Source: DASPWW01 sp963803425 (GTDB taxonomy: Bacteria > Actinomycetota > Thermoleophilia > Solirubrobacterales > 70-9). From it: 64,000 nt of DNA. Shown here in pieces: positions 34,272 through 42,267 of the stretch. Every line of letters begins with the position of its first letter. Position 1 is the first letter of the stretch. The stretch covers positions 310,001 to 374,000 of the forward strand of contig CAWDMA010000001.1 of NCBI GenBank assembly GCA_963803425.1, in the 5' to 3' direction. The notes below the pieces were generated by a model. The model searched no databases. It saw only the letters and a program-made list of their open reading frames with translations, and had not been told where the DNA came from. A program made the position numbers and the translations under genes.

Positions 34272-35702
34272 CTAGTCCGGAGGTCGGTGCATCCGTGGAC
34301 GATCCTCAGGGGCACGGCCATCCACATCCAGCCGCTGCAGGCTTTCGATAGCCGGATCGACATGGGTCAGGAACCGCTCCATCGTGGCCTTGACAGATGG
34401 CTCGGCCGCTTGATCAGGCAGACCGCGGAGCAGGTTCAGACGGCTCTGCGCGACCCAAGCGGAGACGTCCTGCTCTCGCAGCCAGCGCCGCTCGACCTGC
34501 CAGGTTCGACGGCTCATGCCGGGCCAATCGTCGATGCTGCTCGGGTAGGGATTGGGCGGGCAGAGCCGGTTCCTCTCGACATCGTCCTCCCGCCGTGCCT
34601 CCACGAACGCGATCAGCGCCGCATTGAACGTGGGCGAGTTCTGCCGGACCTGCTGCAGGATGATGCGGTCGTCCTGGAAGATTGGAGTCGCGGGGGCGTT
34701 GCACAGACCGTGCGCGGTGCAGTCCACGTTCAGGGTGTCGGGGCCCACATCGATCTCGCCCCGCTCCAGCACGATGCGATCCGGCTCGATCCGGCGCACG
34801 TACCCGAGTCTGATCACGTCCTCGATCTGCCGCACGGCGTCGAGCTCCGCGGGGCCGAGCATCGTGATGCGGTACATCGTCGCGCGCGCTGAGCGGTCGA
34901 TGCGAATCAGGCGCCCCGATTCCTGCAAGCGATCGAACAGATCGTCGATGTCCGCCGCCTCCGCAGCCGCCTCCGCATCGAGAGCGACGCCCGCCATGAT
35001 CTCGCCAACCAAAGCCAACGGCTGAAAGTGGCGCCGGTGGTTGAACCAGGCATCCCGGGGCCGGACCCAGCGGATGCGATCCGGCGCCACGTCGTTTGCG
35101 AGCAGCCAGGTGCATGCGTCGATCGCCGTCTTGCCGGACCCGAGGACGGTGTATCGCGCCGCGGGACGGGCAACCGCGGGCAGGTCGTTGACGGGCACAA
35201 GGCGTGCGCCTGCCGCGATCTCGAAAGACGGCATGTGGGTGGCCGGGACCGAGGCCTCGAGATAGCGGGCGTCGACGAGCTTGCTACGCACGCGGATCTC
35301 ATGGATCGCGCCCGTGCGCAAGTCACGGACGCGCTCTCCATCCTCGCCACTCCCCAGATGCTCGTGCTCGGTCAGCACGCGAACGCGCCCCGTCCGCGTC
35401 AGGCGCGAGGCCACCTCGGCGAAGTATTCGCGGACCTCGGCGCCCGTCGCCCGCTCGTAGAAGCCGGCGTTCTCGCCACCCTGGTCAATCCGGTCCTCAC
35501 CGAGCGCCAGGGAGTTGACGCCGTAGTAGGCCGACGGCGTATGAAGGCGAACGAAGGGATACGCGTCCAGCCAATGGCCCCCCGCGCCGCGCCTGCGATC
35601 GATCAGAGTCAGCTCGACGTCGGGTCTCTCGTCGACAAGCGCATCGGCGAAAGCAAGACCGCTCGCACCCGATCCTACGACCAGATAGTCCGTGGGGACC
35701 AG
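34272..35702 (-). CDS. FAD/NAD(P)-dependent oxidoreductase, probable CTG start
   Basis: A flavoprotein of the monooxygenase-like fold. The FAD motif is TDYLVVGSGASGLAFADAL at the N-terminus; HWLDAYPFVRLHTPSAYYG is the conserved second segment; the NAD(P) motif is YTVLGSGKTAIDACTWLLA near residue 180. The C-terminus is LCPPNPYPSSIDDWPGMSR. CTG 35702 is the best start: AAGGAGGG sits seven bases upstream, and it gives VPTDYLVVG at the N-terminus; TTG 35792 is a longer alternative. The gene ends 4 bp from the sigma factor on the opposite strand. Expected to oxidise or hydroxylate an unknown small molecule. Confidence 0.85.
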   Translation of the reverse strand: MVPTDYLVVGSGASGLAFADALVDERPDVELTLIDRRRGAGGHWLDAYPFVRLHTPSAYYGVNSLALGEDRIDQGGENAGFYERATGAEVREYFAEVASRLTRTGRVRVLTEHEHLGSGEDGERVRDLRTGAIHEIRVRSKLVDARYLEASVPATHMPSFEIAAGARLVPVNDLPAVARPAARYTVLGSGKTAIDACTWLLANDVAPDRIRWVRPRDAWFNHRRHFQPLALVGEIMAGVALDAEAAAEAADIDDLFDRLQESGRLIRIDRSARATMYRITMLGPAELDAVRQIEDVIRLGYVRRIEPDRIVLERGEIDVGPDTLNVDCTAHGLCNAPATPIFQDDRIILQQVRQNSPTFNAALIAFVEARREDDVERNRLCPPNPYPSSIDDWPGMSRRTWQVERRWLREQDVSAWVAQSRLNLLRGLPDQAAEPSVKATMERFLTHVDPAIESLQRLDVDGRAPEDRPRMHRPPD

Positions 35703-35838
35703 ATCATCTCCCTCCTTCGGTGTGGCGGGCGCGCCACTTCGCGCCGGACTCGCCACTGTCGGTGCGGAACGCGCTGGACAAGCTTGCCACAAGGAACCAA
35801 GGAAGGCTGGGCGCGGTGTTCAGGGTGAGTGCAGCTAC

Positions 35839-35878
35839 GGGCTACAGCGGCTCTTTCCGGGCTACAGCGGCTCTTTCC
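35839..35878. repeat. Perfect tandem repeat, two 20-bp units
   Basis: GGGCTACAGCGGCTCTTTCC is present twice head to tail at 35839-35858 and 35859-35878. It lies at the junction between the FAD oxidoreductase's upstream region and a low-G+C gene fragment, and looks like local slippage or a junction scar. Confidence 0.9.
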
Positions 35879-36171
35879 CAATGAGCGTCGCCTCCCACCT
35901 CGGGGTGCTTGTGGTGTTGCCCCCCAACAAGCTTGTAGCTCTCGAGGGTTATCCCCAGTTCGTAGATGAAGTCGTAGCTCCAATTGAAGAAGGTCAGGCC
36001 CTCCTTCTTGTCCCTCTGGACCTTTGCTTCCTTCTTGTTCTGATCAATCGGAAGCGAAACCTGAATCGTCCGGTTGCCGCCGGGGCAGACGAAAGTGTCT
36101 TCGATCGTGAAGCCCGTCAGTCGCTTCGGGCGCTTGAACTTCTTACCCTCCAGGCCGACGTTGCCCACGCG
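35842..36171 (-). pseudogene. 5'-truncated fragment of an unknown secreted-type protein, low G+C
   Basis: The frame reads VGNVGLEGKKFKRPKRLTGF, then IEDTFVCPGGNRTIQVSLPI and KEGLTFFNWSYDFIYELG to a stop at 35842. It has coding character but no acceptable start: upstream the frame runs into the antisense of the sigma-factor tail copy. G+C is visibly lower than the surroundings; 29 of 60 bases (48%) in 36001-36060 by my count. I do not recognise the family. The last ~12 residues come from the tandem 20-bp repeat. It is probably the 3' end of a gene brought in or left by a rearrangement. Confidence 0.5.
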
Positions 36172-36195
36172 CCACCTGGACGACCGTGGCGAGAC

Positions 36196-36286
36196 CAGGA
36201 CGTACACCAAGGTCAGCAGGTGCATGGCCGAGGGCCGAAAGACGTTCCTGGAGCGGTTCGCGGCGGAGTACGGGGAGCCGAGCTAG
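36196..36286 (+). pseudogene. Degenerate second copy of the sigma factor 3' end
   Basis: The 91 bases match 34181-34267 of the sigma gene, including TGCATGGCCGAGGGCCGAAA identically, and translate to TYTKVSRCMAEGRKTFLERF before EYGEPS and a stop. Only region 4's last helix is present, so it cannot act as a sigma factor. Upstream frames have no sigma likeness. The two copies in the same orientation bracket the FAD oxidoreductase and the low-G+C fragment. Confidence 0.8.
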
Positions 36287-36295
36287 TCCCCGCGC

Positions 36296-37189
36296 CTACG
36301 GCTCCGGCCCCGGGTCCTGCCCGAGCAGCTGGCGCATCCGCCGCGCCGCCTTCGGCGCAAGCTCGCGCGCGTTGTTGTTGAACAGGACATGGGCCTCGTC
36401 GGCGTCGTCGGCGAGCGCCCGGGCGCGGGTGGCGATCTCCTCCAGCTCCTCGTCCGAGTACTCGTACTCGAACCGCTCCGCGACGGTGCGCCCCGACGTG
36501 TAGCCGCGCTCATTGCGGCCGTGGCAGCGCACATAGGCGAGCCGGCGGTTGGTGACGGCGTCGATCGGCGGCATGATCGTGAGGTGGTCGGCGGCCGGGG
36601 CGTCGACCGAGACGAGCACGGCGTCGTGCTCAGCGAGGTGGCCGAGCACGTCCGCGCGCCGCTTCTCCCGCATCCACGCCCGGTAGCGGAACTCGACCGC
36701 CACCGGGTGAGGCGCCAGCGCGTCGACGATCGGGTCGAGCTCGGAGACCTCGCAGTCGCGGGGCCGGAAGGCCGGGCTGAGCTGGAGCAGGAACGCGCCC
36801 AGCTTGCCGGCGGCGGCGAGCGGCTCCATCGCGTCCAGCGCGCGCCGCACCAGCTCGTCGCGCAGCCGGTCGTCGGCGATCACGTTCCCGCGCGAGTTCA
36901 GCTCCAGTCCCTCGCGCAGGTCCGGCGGCAGCGCCTCGGGCTTGGTCGCGTGGCGGGAAAGCAGCCGGTGCAGCTTCACGTGGAACCGGAACCCGCCCGG
37001 GGTGGTCTCCGCCCACCGCTCCACCGAGTCGCGCGACGGCGTCGCGTAGAAGCTCGAGTTCAGCTCGACTACCTCGAACCGCTCGGCGTAGAAGGGGAGC
37101 CGCTCGCGCGCGGGCAGCCCCTTCGGGTACCAGTGCTTCACGAACCCCGGGTCGGCCCAGCTCGACGTGCCGACGACAATCGCGCTCAA
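36296..37189 (-). CDS. DUF72 (YecE) family protein
   Basis: A 297-residue TIM-barrel protein of unknown biochemical role. It begins SAIVVGTSSWADPGFVKHWYP, the family's N-terminal motif, and continues with LPFYAERFEVVELNSSFYA and FRFHVKLHRLLSRHATKPE. The C-terminal half has AVEFRYRAWM, RLAYVRCHGRNERG and DEAHVLFNNNARELAPKAA. TTG 37189 starts one base after the upstream stop, so the gene is coupled to the metallo-beta-lactamase-fold gene. DUF72 proteins have no agreed function; some are linked to nucleic-acid metabolism. Confidence 0.9.
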   Translation of the reverse strand: MSAIVVGTSSWADPGFVKHWYPKGLPARERLPFYAERFEVVELNSSFYATPSRDSVERWAETTPGGFRFHVKLHRLLSRHATKPEALPPDLREGLELNSRGNVIADDRLRDELVRRALDAMEPLAAAGKLGAFLLQLSPAFRPRDCEVSELDPIVDALAPHPVAVEFRYRAWMREKRRADVLGHLAEHDAVLVSVDAPAADHLTIMPPIDAVTNRRLAYVRCHGRNERGYTSGRTVAERFEYEYSDEELEEIATRARALADDADEAHVLFNNNARELAPKAARRMRQLLGQDPGPEP

Positions 37190-37190
37190 G

Positions 37191-37910
37191 TCAGCCGCGC
37201 CGCGCCTGCTCGAGCGCCTCGGCGAGCGGCCCGCGATGCGGGTCGCCGTGGCCGCACAGGAGCAGCTCGGCCTCGACCCCGTCGAGCCGGTCGAGGCTGG
37301 CCCGCGCCGCCGCGGAGTCCTCGCTGAACGGCGGCAGCTGCGGGCCGCGGCGCGCGGACGCGAAACTCGTCGTGCCGAGGGAGTCGGCGGCGAACAGGAT
37401 GCCGTGATCGGGTGCGAGCAGCGCGCACTGGCCGCCGGTGTGGCCCGGCATGTGGATCGCACGAAGCCCGCCCGGGACCGCCAGCGCGTCGCCGTCGCCG
37501 TAGGTCTCGAGCCGCTCCACCTTCGGCGCCGTCAGCCCGGCGTTGCGCGCTGCGTGGGTCGCGTAGCGGAGCATCGTCGGGCGCCACAGGTTCGACGCGA
37601 TCCCCTTCGGCATCGGGATCCGCTGCTCGTGGCGGATCCCGGCGGCGTCGCCCTCGGGGGCGTGGACGGGGACGCCGAGCTGTTCGCGGATTCGCTCCGC
37701 CGAGCCGACGTGATCGGAGTGGTAGTGGGTGAGCACGACCGCGCGCACGTCGTCCTCGGTGCGGCCGATCTCCCGGAGACCGCCGGCGAGCTGCGGGAAG
37801 TAGCCCGCAAAGCCGCAGTCGACTACGGTCACGCCCTCATCGGCCGCAACCAGGTACCAGTTCACCCACGCGGTCCCGAGGCGCTGGACACCGCGCGCGA
37901 CGGTTTCCAT
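37191..37910 (-). CDS. Metallo-beta-lactamase-fold hydrolase
   Basis: A 239-residue hydrolase with two zinc ions expected. The signature is VVLTHYHSDHVGSAERIR, HxHxDH near residue 65; the third His group is AIHMPGHTGGQCALL; the bridging Asp is in ILFAADSLGTTS; the last His is in LLLCGHGDPHRG. ATG 37910 is preferred to TTG 37916. The family includes lactonases, thioesterases and glyoxalase II-like enzymes; nothing picks one. The gene is upstream of, and coupled to, the DUF72 gene. Confidence 0.9.
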   Translation of the reverse strand: METVARGVQRLGTAWVNWYLVAADEGVTVVDCGFAGYFPQLAGGLREIGRTEDDVRAVVLTHYHSDHVGSAERIREQLGVPVHAPEGDAAGIRHEQRIPMPKGIASNLWRPTMLRYATHAARNAGLTAPKVERLETYGDGDALAVPGGLRAIHMPGHTGGQCALLAPDHGILFAADSLGTTSFASARRGPQLPPFSEDSAAARASLDRLDGVEAELLLCGHGDPHRGPLAEALEQARRG

Positions 37911-37947
37911 GCGCAAACCCTAAACCGGAGCTCGATCGAACGGAGAG

Positions 37948-38038
37948 CGGAGGGGGAGGGATTCGAACCCCCGGACCGGGATCAAGCCCGGTCAGCGGTT
38001 TTCAAGACCGCCGCATTCGACCGCTCTGCCACCCCTCC
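37948..38038 (-). tRNA. tRNA-Ser (anticodon UGA)
   Basis: On the minus strand the 5' acceptor GGAGGGG pairs with CCCCTCC, followed by discriminator G. The anticodon arm GCGGT-CTTGAAA-ACCGC gives UGA. A long variable arm (GACCGGG...CCCGGTC) and the T loop GGTTCGAATCC identify a class II serine tRNA. CCA is not encoded. Confidence 0.96.
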
Positions 38039-38136
38039 GGGACACGGCAAGCTGCCGCCGGCGGAGAGCGTAGCCCGCGGGTCCACGCTTCGTCCGTGCC
38101 CGACCCGCCCCGCGCTCCTACAATCGGGGCCGGCTC

Positions 38137-38225
38137 GGAGAGGTGGCCGAGTGGCTGAAGGCACTCGCCTGCTAAGCGAGTAGGGGGCGAAAGCTCTCTC
38201 GAGGGTTCGAATCCCTCCCTCTCCG
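38137..38225 (+). tRNA. tRNA-Ser (anticodon GCU)
   Basis: Acceptor GGAGAGG pairs with CCTCTCC, discriminator G 38225. The anticodon arm CTCGC-CTGCTAA-GCGAG gives GCU. A long variable arm follows and the T loop is GGTTCGAATCC. It is divergent from the tRNA-Ser(UGA) gene with ~98 bp between them holding both promoters. Confidence 0.96.
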
Positions 38226-38243
38226 CTCAGCGGATATCGGGGA

Positions 38244-40478
38244 TCAGGAGATGTCGAACCGGTCCAGGTTCATCACCTTGTCCCACGCGGCGACGAAGTC
38301 GCGCACGAACTTCTCCCTCGCGTCGTCGCACGCGTACACCTCGGCGAGCGCGCGCAGCTCGGAGTTCGAGCCGAACACGAGGTCGACCCGGGTGCCCGTC
38401 CACTTCAGCTCGCCCGTGGCGACGTCGCGGCCCTCGAACGTCTGCCCGTGCCCGTTCTCGGAGGTCGACTTCCACTCCGTCCCCATGTCGAGCAGGTTGA
38501 CGAAGAACTCGTTCGTCAACGACCCGGGCGTCGAGGTGAGCACGCCCATCGTCGACCCGCCCGTGTTGGCGCCGAGCACGCGCAGGCCGCCGACCAGCAC
38601 CGTCATCTCCGGAGCGGTGAGCGTGAGCAGGTTGGCGCGGTCGACGAGCAGGTGCTCGGCCGGCAGCCGCTGGTCGCCCCGCTGGTGGTTGCGGAACCCG
38701 TCCGCGGCCGGCTCGAGCGGCTCGAACGCCTCCACGTCGGTCTGCTCCTGGGAGGCGTCGGTGCGCCCCGGCGTGAACGGGACCTCGACCTCGACGCCGC
38801 CGTCGCGCGCGGCCTGCTCGACCGCGGCGCACCCGCCGAGCACGACGAGGTCGGCGATCGACACCTGCTTGCCGCCGTTCCCGGCGCCGTTGAACTCCTC
38901 CTGGATCTGCTCCAGGGCGCCCAGCACCTTCGCGAGCCGGTCGGGGTCGTTCACCTCCCAGTCGCGCTGCGGCTCGAGCCGGATCCGGCCGCCGTTCGCG
39001 CCGCCGCGCTTGTCGCTGCCGCGGAACGAGGACGCCGCGGCCCACGCGGCCGAGACGAGCTCCGACACCGACGGCCCCGAGCCGAGGATCCGCTCCTTCA
39101 GCGCGGCGATCTCGTCGGGGCCGATCGGCTCGTGCGCGACCTCGGGGACCGGGTCCTGCCACAGCAGCTCCTCGCTCGGCACCTCGGGGCCGAGGTAGCG
39201 GGCGATCGGTCCCATGTCGCGGTGGGTGAGCTTGAACCAGGCGCGCGAGAACACGTCCTTGAGCTCGTCCGGGTTCTCCAGGAACCGCCGCGAGATCGGC
39301 TCGTAGATCGGGTCCATCCGCAGGGACAGGTCGGTCGTCAGCATCGTCGGCGTGTGCTTCACGTCGGGGTCCTGCGCGTCCGGGACGTTCTCCTCGGCGC
39401 CCTTCGGCTTCCACTGGTGCGCGCCGGCGGGGCTCTTCGAGAGCTCCCACTCGTTCCCGAACAGGATCTCGAGGAAGCTGTTGTCCCACGCGACCGGGGT
39501 GTTGGTCCACGCGCCCTCGAGCCCGCTCGTGATCGCGTCGGTGCCGGCCCCGGAGCCGTAAGAGCTCTGCCATCCGAGGCCCTGCTCCTCGAGCGGGGCG
39601 CCCTCGGGCTCGGCGCCGACGTACTCGTCCGGGTCGGCGGCGCCGTGGGTCTTGCCGAACGTGTGGCCGCCCGCGATCAGCGCGACGGTCTCCTCGTCGT
39701 TCATCGCCATCCGCCGGAACGTCTCGCGGATGTCGACCGCCGCGGCGAGCGGGTCCGGGTTCGCGTTCGGGCCCTCCGGGTTGACGTAGATCAGCCCCAT
39801 CTGGACCGCGGCGAGCGGCTTCTCGAGGTCGCGATCGCCGCTGTAGCGCTCGTCGCCGAGCCACGTGGCCTCCGGGCCCCAGTACACGTCCTCGTCGGGC
39901 TCCCACACGTCCTCGCGGCCGCCGCCGAACCCGAACGTCTCGAAGCCCATCGACTCGAGCGCGACGTTGCCGGCGAGCACCATCAGGTCCGCCCACGACA
40001 GGTTCCGGCCGTACTTCTGCTTGATCGGCCACAGCAGCCGGCGCGCCTTGTCGAGGTTCGCGTTGTCCGGCCAGCTGTTCAGGGGCGCGAACCGCTGCAT
40101 CCCCGCGCCGGCGCCGCCGCGACCGTCGTCGATCCGGTACGTGCCTGCCGCATGCCACGACATCCGGATGATCAGCGGGCCGTAGTGGCCGTAGTCGGCC
40201 GGCCACCACTCCTGCGAGGTGGTCAGCACCTCGGCGATGTCGCGCTTCACCGCGCCGAGGTCGAGGCTCTCGAACGCCTCCTTGTAGTCGAACTCCGCGC
40301 CCATCGGATTCGCCTCGACGGGGTTCTTCGCGAGGATCCGCAGGTTGAGCCGGTGCGGCCACCAACCCTGGTTCCGCCCGCCCTCGGTCGGGTCGGCGGC
40401 GGGGCAGCCGCCGCCGTTCCGCTTGGTCGAGTCCTGCATCTCTCCGACAACGGCGTCGTGGGAATGGGCGTCAGGCAT
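38244..40478 (-). CDS. katG: Catalase-peroxidase
   Basis: A 744-residue bifunctional heme enzyme that dismutes hydrogen peroxide. The distal pocket is IIRMSWHAAGTYR near residue 105; the Trp of this motif, Tyr in MGLIYVNPEGPN and Met in TFRRMAMNDEET are placed to form the Met-Tyr-Trp crosslink needed for catalase activity; the proximal His is in AGGHTFGKTHGAA near residue 270. The C-terminal half is the usual degenerate duplicate. It follows fur after 42 bp on the same strand, the classic furA-katG operon, and is probably induced by peroxide through loss of Fur repression. ATG start at 40478. Confidence 0.97.
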   Translation of the reverse strand: MPDAHSHDAVVGEMQDSTKRNGGGCPAADPTEGGRNQGWWPHRLNLRILAKNPVEANPMGAEFDYKEAFESLDLGAVKRDIAEVLTTSQEWWPADYGHYGPLIIRMSWHAAGTYRIDDGRGGAGAGMQRFAPLNSWPDNANLDKARRLLWPIKQKYGRNLSWADLMVLAGNVALESMGFETFGFGGGREDVWEPDEDVYWGPEATWLGDERYSGDRDLEKPLAAVQMGLIYVNPEGPNANPDPLAAAVDIRETFRRMAMNDEETVALIAGGHTFGKTHGAADPDEYVGAEPEGAPLEEQGLGWQSSYGSGAGTDAITSGLEGAWTNTPVAWDNSFLEILFGNEWELSKSPAGAHQWKPKGAEENVPDAQDPDVKHTPTMLTTDLSLRMDPIYEPISRRFLENPDELKDVFSRAWFKLTHRDMGPIARYLGPEVPSEELLWQDPVPEVAHEPIGPDEIAALKERILGSGPSVSELVSAAWAAASSFRGSDKRGGANGGRIRLEPQRDWEVNDPDRLAKVLGALEQIQEEFNGAGNGGKQVSIADLVVLGGCAAVEQAARDGGVEVEVPFTPGRTDASQEQTDVEAFEPLEPAADGFRNHQRGDQRLPAEHLLVDRANLLTLTAPEMTVLVGGLRVLGANTGGSTMGVLTSTPGSLTNEFFVNLLDMGTEWKSTSENGHGQTFEGRDVATGELKWTGTRVDLVFGSNSELRALAEVYACDDAREKFVRDFVAAWDKVMNLDRFDIS

Positions 40479-40520
40479 TTGATTCCTTCCGGGTTCGTGT
40501 GGTCAGCAGCGGTGGGGTTC

Positions 40521-40952
40521 TCAGGATCTGCTTGCGGCCGCGCACTCGGGGCACAGCCCCCAGTACACGACCTCTGCCTCGTCGATCGCGTAGCCGTGGT
40601 CCTCGGAGGCGGTCAGGCACGGGGCCTCGCCGGCGGCGCAGTCGACGTCGGCGAGCGCGCCGCACGCACGGCACGCGACGTGGTGGTGGTTGTCGCCGAC
40701 GCGCGACTCGTACCGCGCGGTCGAGCCTGCCGGCTGGATCCGGCGGACGAGGCCCGCGTCGGTGAGCGCGTCCAGCACGTCGTAGACGGCCTGGGCGGAA
40801 ACCGCGGCGAGCCGCTCGCGGGCGGCGTCGATGATCGCGCTCGTGTCCGCGTGCGGATGGTCCGCGACGGCTCTCAGCACGGCGACCCGGGGGCGGGTGA
40901 CACGCAGGTCCGCCTCGCGCAGCTTCGCCTCCGATTCGACGGCCGTGGACAC
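40521..40952 (-). CDS. furA: Fur-family regulator (FurA/PerR/CatR-like)
   Basis: A 143-residue metalloregulator starting at GTG 40952. The winged helix is RVTRPRVAVLRAVADHPHA to AQAVYDVLDALTDAGLVRRI. Metal ligands are in GDNHHHVACRACGALADVDC, with a structural zinc site from CxxC and the C-terminal LCPECAA. Placement upstream of katG and a perfect operator just before its start make it an autorepressing peroxide sensor, as for FurA of mycobacteria and CatR of Streptomyces. The last CxxC pair completes the zinc site. Confidence 0.93.
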   Translation of the reverse strand: MSTAVESEAKLREADLRVTRPRVAVLRAVADHPHADTSAIIDAARERLAAVSAQAVYDVLDALTDAGLVRRIQPAGSTARYESRVGDNHHHVACRACGALADVDCAAGEAPCLTASEDHGYAIDEAEVVYWGLCPECAAASRS

Positions 40953-40970
40953 CGATCGGGAGTATGCCAG

Positions 40971-40993
40971 CTATCTGGAATCGATCCAGATAG
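40971..40993. promoter_or_regulatory. Perfect inverted repeat upstream of furA (Fur/PerR operator)
   Basis: CTATCTGGA (40971-40979) and TCCAGATAG (40985-40993) pair perfectly around ATCGA. It ends 18 bp upstream of the furA start and overlaps the -35 region of a promoter whose -10 would be CATACT. This is the expected arrangement for autorepression of furA-katG. Confidence 0.7.
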
Positions 40994-41006
40994 AAGGTCC
41001 AGCGCG

Positions 41007-42170
41007 CTAGCTGCCGCCCGGGAACGTGACCACGTCGAGGTTGGTCAGGCCCCGGTCCCGGAAGCCGGCTGCCACCGAGGCGTCGATCGGCACCGGGGTG
41101 CCGGCGAGGTCGGTGTCGATGAAGGCCTCGAGCGACGGCACCCGCCCGTCAAGTCGGAACCGGTTGAGCTCGAACGGGAGGCCGTCGGCGTCGGTGATCG
41201 ACGGCTGGTTCATGAGCTCGAAGTGCAGATGCGGCCCCTCGGTGTTCCCCGAGTTGCCGAGCTTGCCGATCACCTGGCCCGCGCGGACGCGATCGCCGCG
41301 GTTGACCCGGACGCTGCCGGGCTCCAGGTGCGCGTATCCGGCGAACGTGCGCCCGCCGAGCTTCAGGATCACGTGGTTCCCGTCGGCGTCGTCGAGGGGG
41401 ACGGGCACCTTGTGGTTCGGGACCTGGTCGGGATAGCGGTCCACGGCCTCGACCACCCTGCCGGCGCCGACCGCGAGCACGGGCTGGCCGTAGTTGAAGT
41501 AGCTGGCGTTCTCCGACGACGACCCGGCGTGGGTGCGGTCCCCGTCGTCGAGCTTCGCGGAGAAGTCGATCGCGAACCGCTGCGCGTTGCGAAGGCTGCC
41601 GTTGACGGCCTGCAGCGCGCGCCGGTGGGGGCCGACGACCGCCACCCATCGCCCCCCTCGCAGCGGCGGCGTGATCTCCACAGGTCCGCGGCGCGCGACT
41701 GCCGCGCGGGCGCCGGTGTCGGTGATGATCGGACCCGCCGGGAGGCCGGGGCCGATGTCGATCGTGAGCCGATGCTCGAGCCGCCTCGGAATCTCGCGCC
41801 TCACCCCGAAGTCCAGGTCCACCCACACGATCCCGTTCGTCGACGGCGGGAGGTGCGCGGTCGCTTCCTCGCCTCCGAGCAGCGTCATCGCCGCCTCGAG
41901 CCCCGCTGACGACAGCGTCTCCACCGTCCGGCCGCCGCCGGTGCGCACCTGAACCTCGGTTACGTCGACGGGCAGCGGAAGCGTGTTGGTCAGCACCAGC
42001 TCGTACTGCATGTGGAAGCTCCGGTCGTCGCCCCTGAACCAGCGCGGCGGCGACAGGACCCGTTGGACGACGGGCGTGGGCGCGGCGCTCTCGGTGCGCT
42101 GGCTTGCGGCGCCGGCGGAGGCGGAGCGCGCCGCGATCGCGAGCGACACTGCCGCTGCCACCGCGACCAC
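41007..42170 (-). CDS. Secreted M23-family (LytM-like) protein with an incomplete zinc site
   Basis: A 387-residue exported protein: VAVAAAVSLAIAARSASAGA is the signal peptide. An N-terminal beta domain (MQYELVLTNTLPLPVDVTEV) precedes the C-terminal LytM domain with RFAIDFSAKL, VLAVGAGRVVEAVDRYPDQ, GNHVILKLGGRTFAGYAHL and EGPHLHFELM. The usual HxxxD metal motif reads RFAID, so one zinc His is Arg. M23 domains of this kind may act as peptidoglycan or protein hydrolases or as non-catalytic activators. It is divergent from a serine hydrolase gene 97 bp away. GTG 42170 is the only start in frame. Confidence 0.83.
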   Translation of the reverse strand: MVAVAAAVSLAIAARSASAGAASQRTESAAPTPVVQRVLSPPRWFRGDDRSFHMQYELVLTNTLPLPVDVTEVQVRTGGGRTVETLSSAGLEAAMTLLGGEEATAHLPPSTNGIVWVDLDFGVRREIPRRLEHRLTIDIGPGLPAGPIITDTGARAAVARRGPVEITPPLRGGRWVAVVGPHRRALQAVNGSLRNAQRFAIDFSAKLDDGDRTHAGSSSENASYFNYGQPVLAVGAGRVVEAVDRYPDQVPNHKVPVPLDDADGNHVILKLGGRTFAGYAHLEPGSVRVNRGDRVRAGQVIGKLGNSGNTEGPHLHFELMNQPSITDADGLPFELNRFRLDGRVPSLEAFIDTDLAGTPVPIDASVAAGFRDRGLTNLDVVTFPGGS

Positions 42171-42267
42171 CGTGAGCGCGGCGCGGCGCGGCGCTCTCGG
42201 GATCGATCCGGTTGCGGTGGATGGCGGAGCGATCCGGGGGACTCTACCCGCGTGTACCCCGCCGCGA

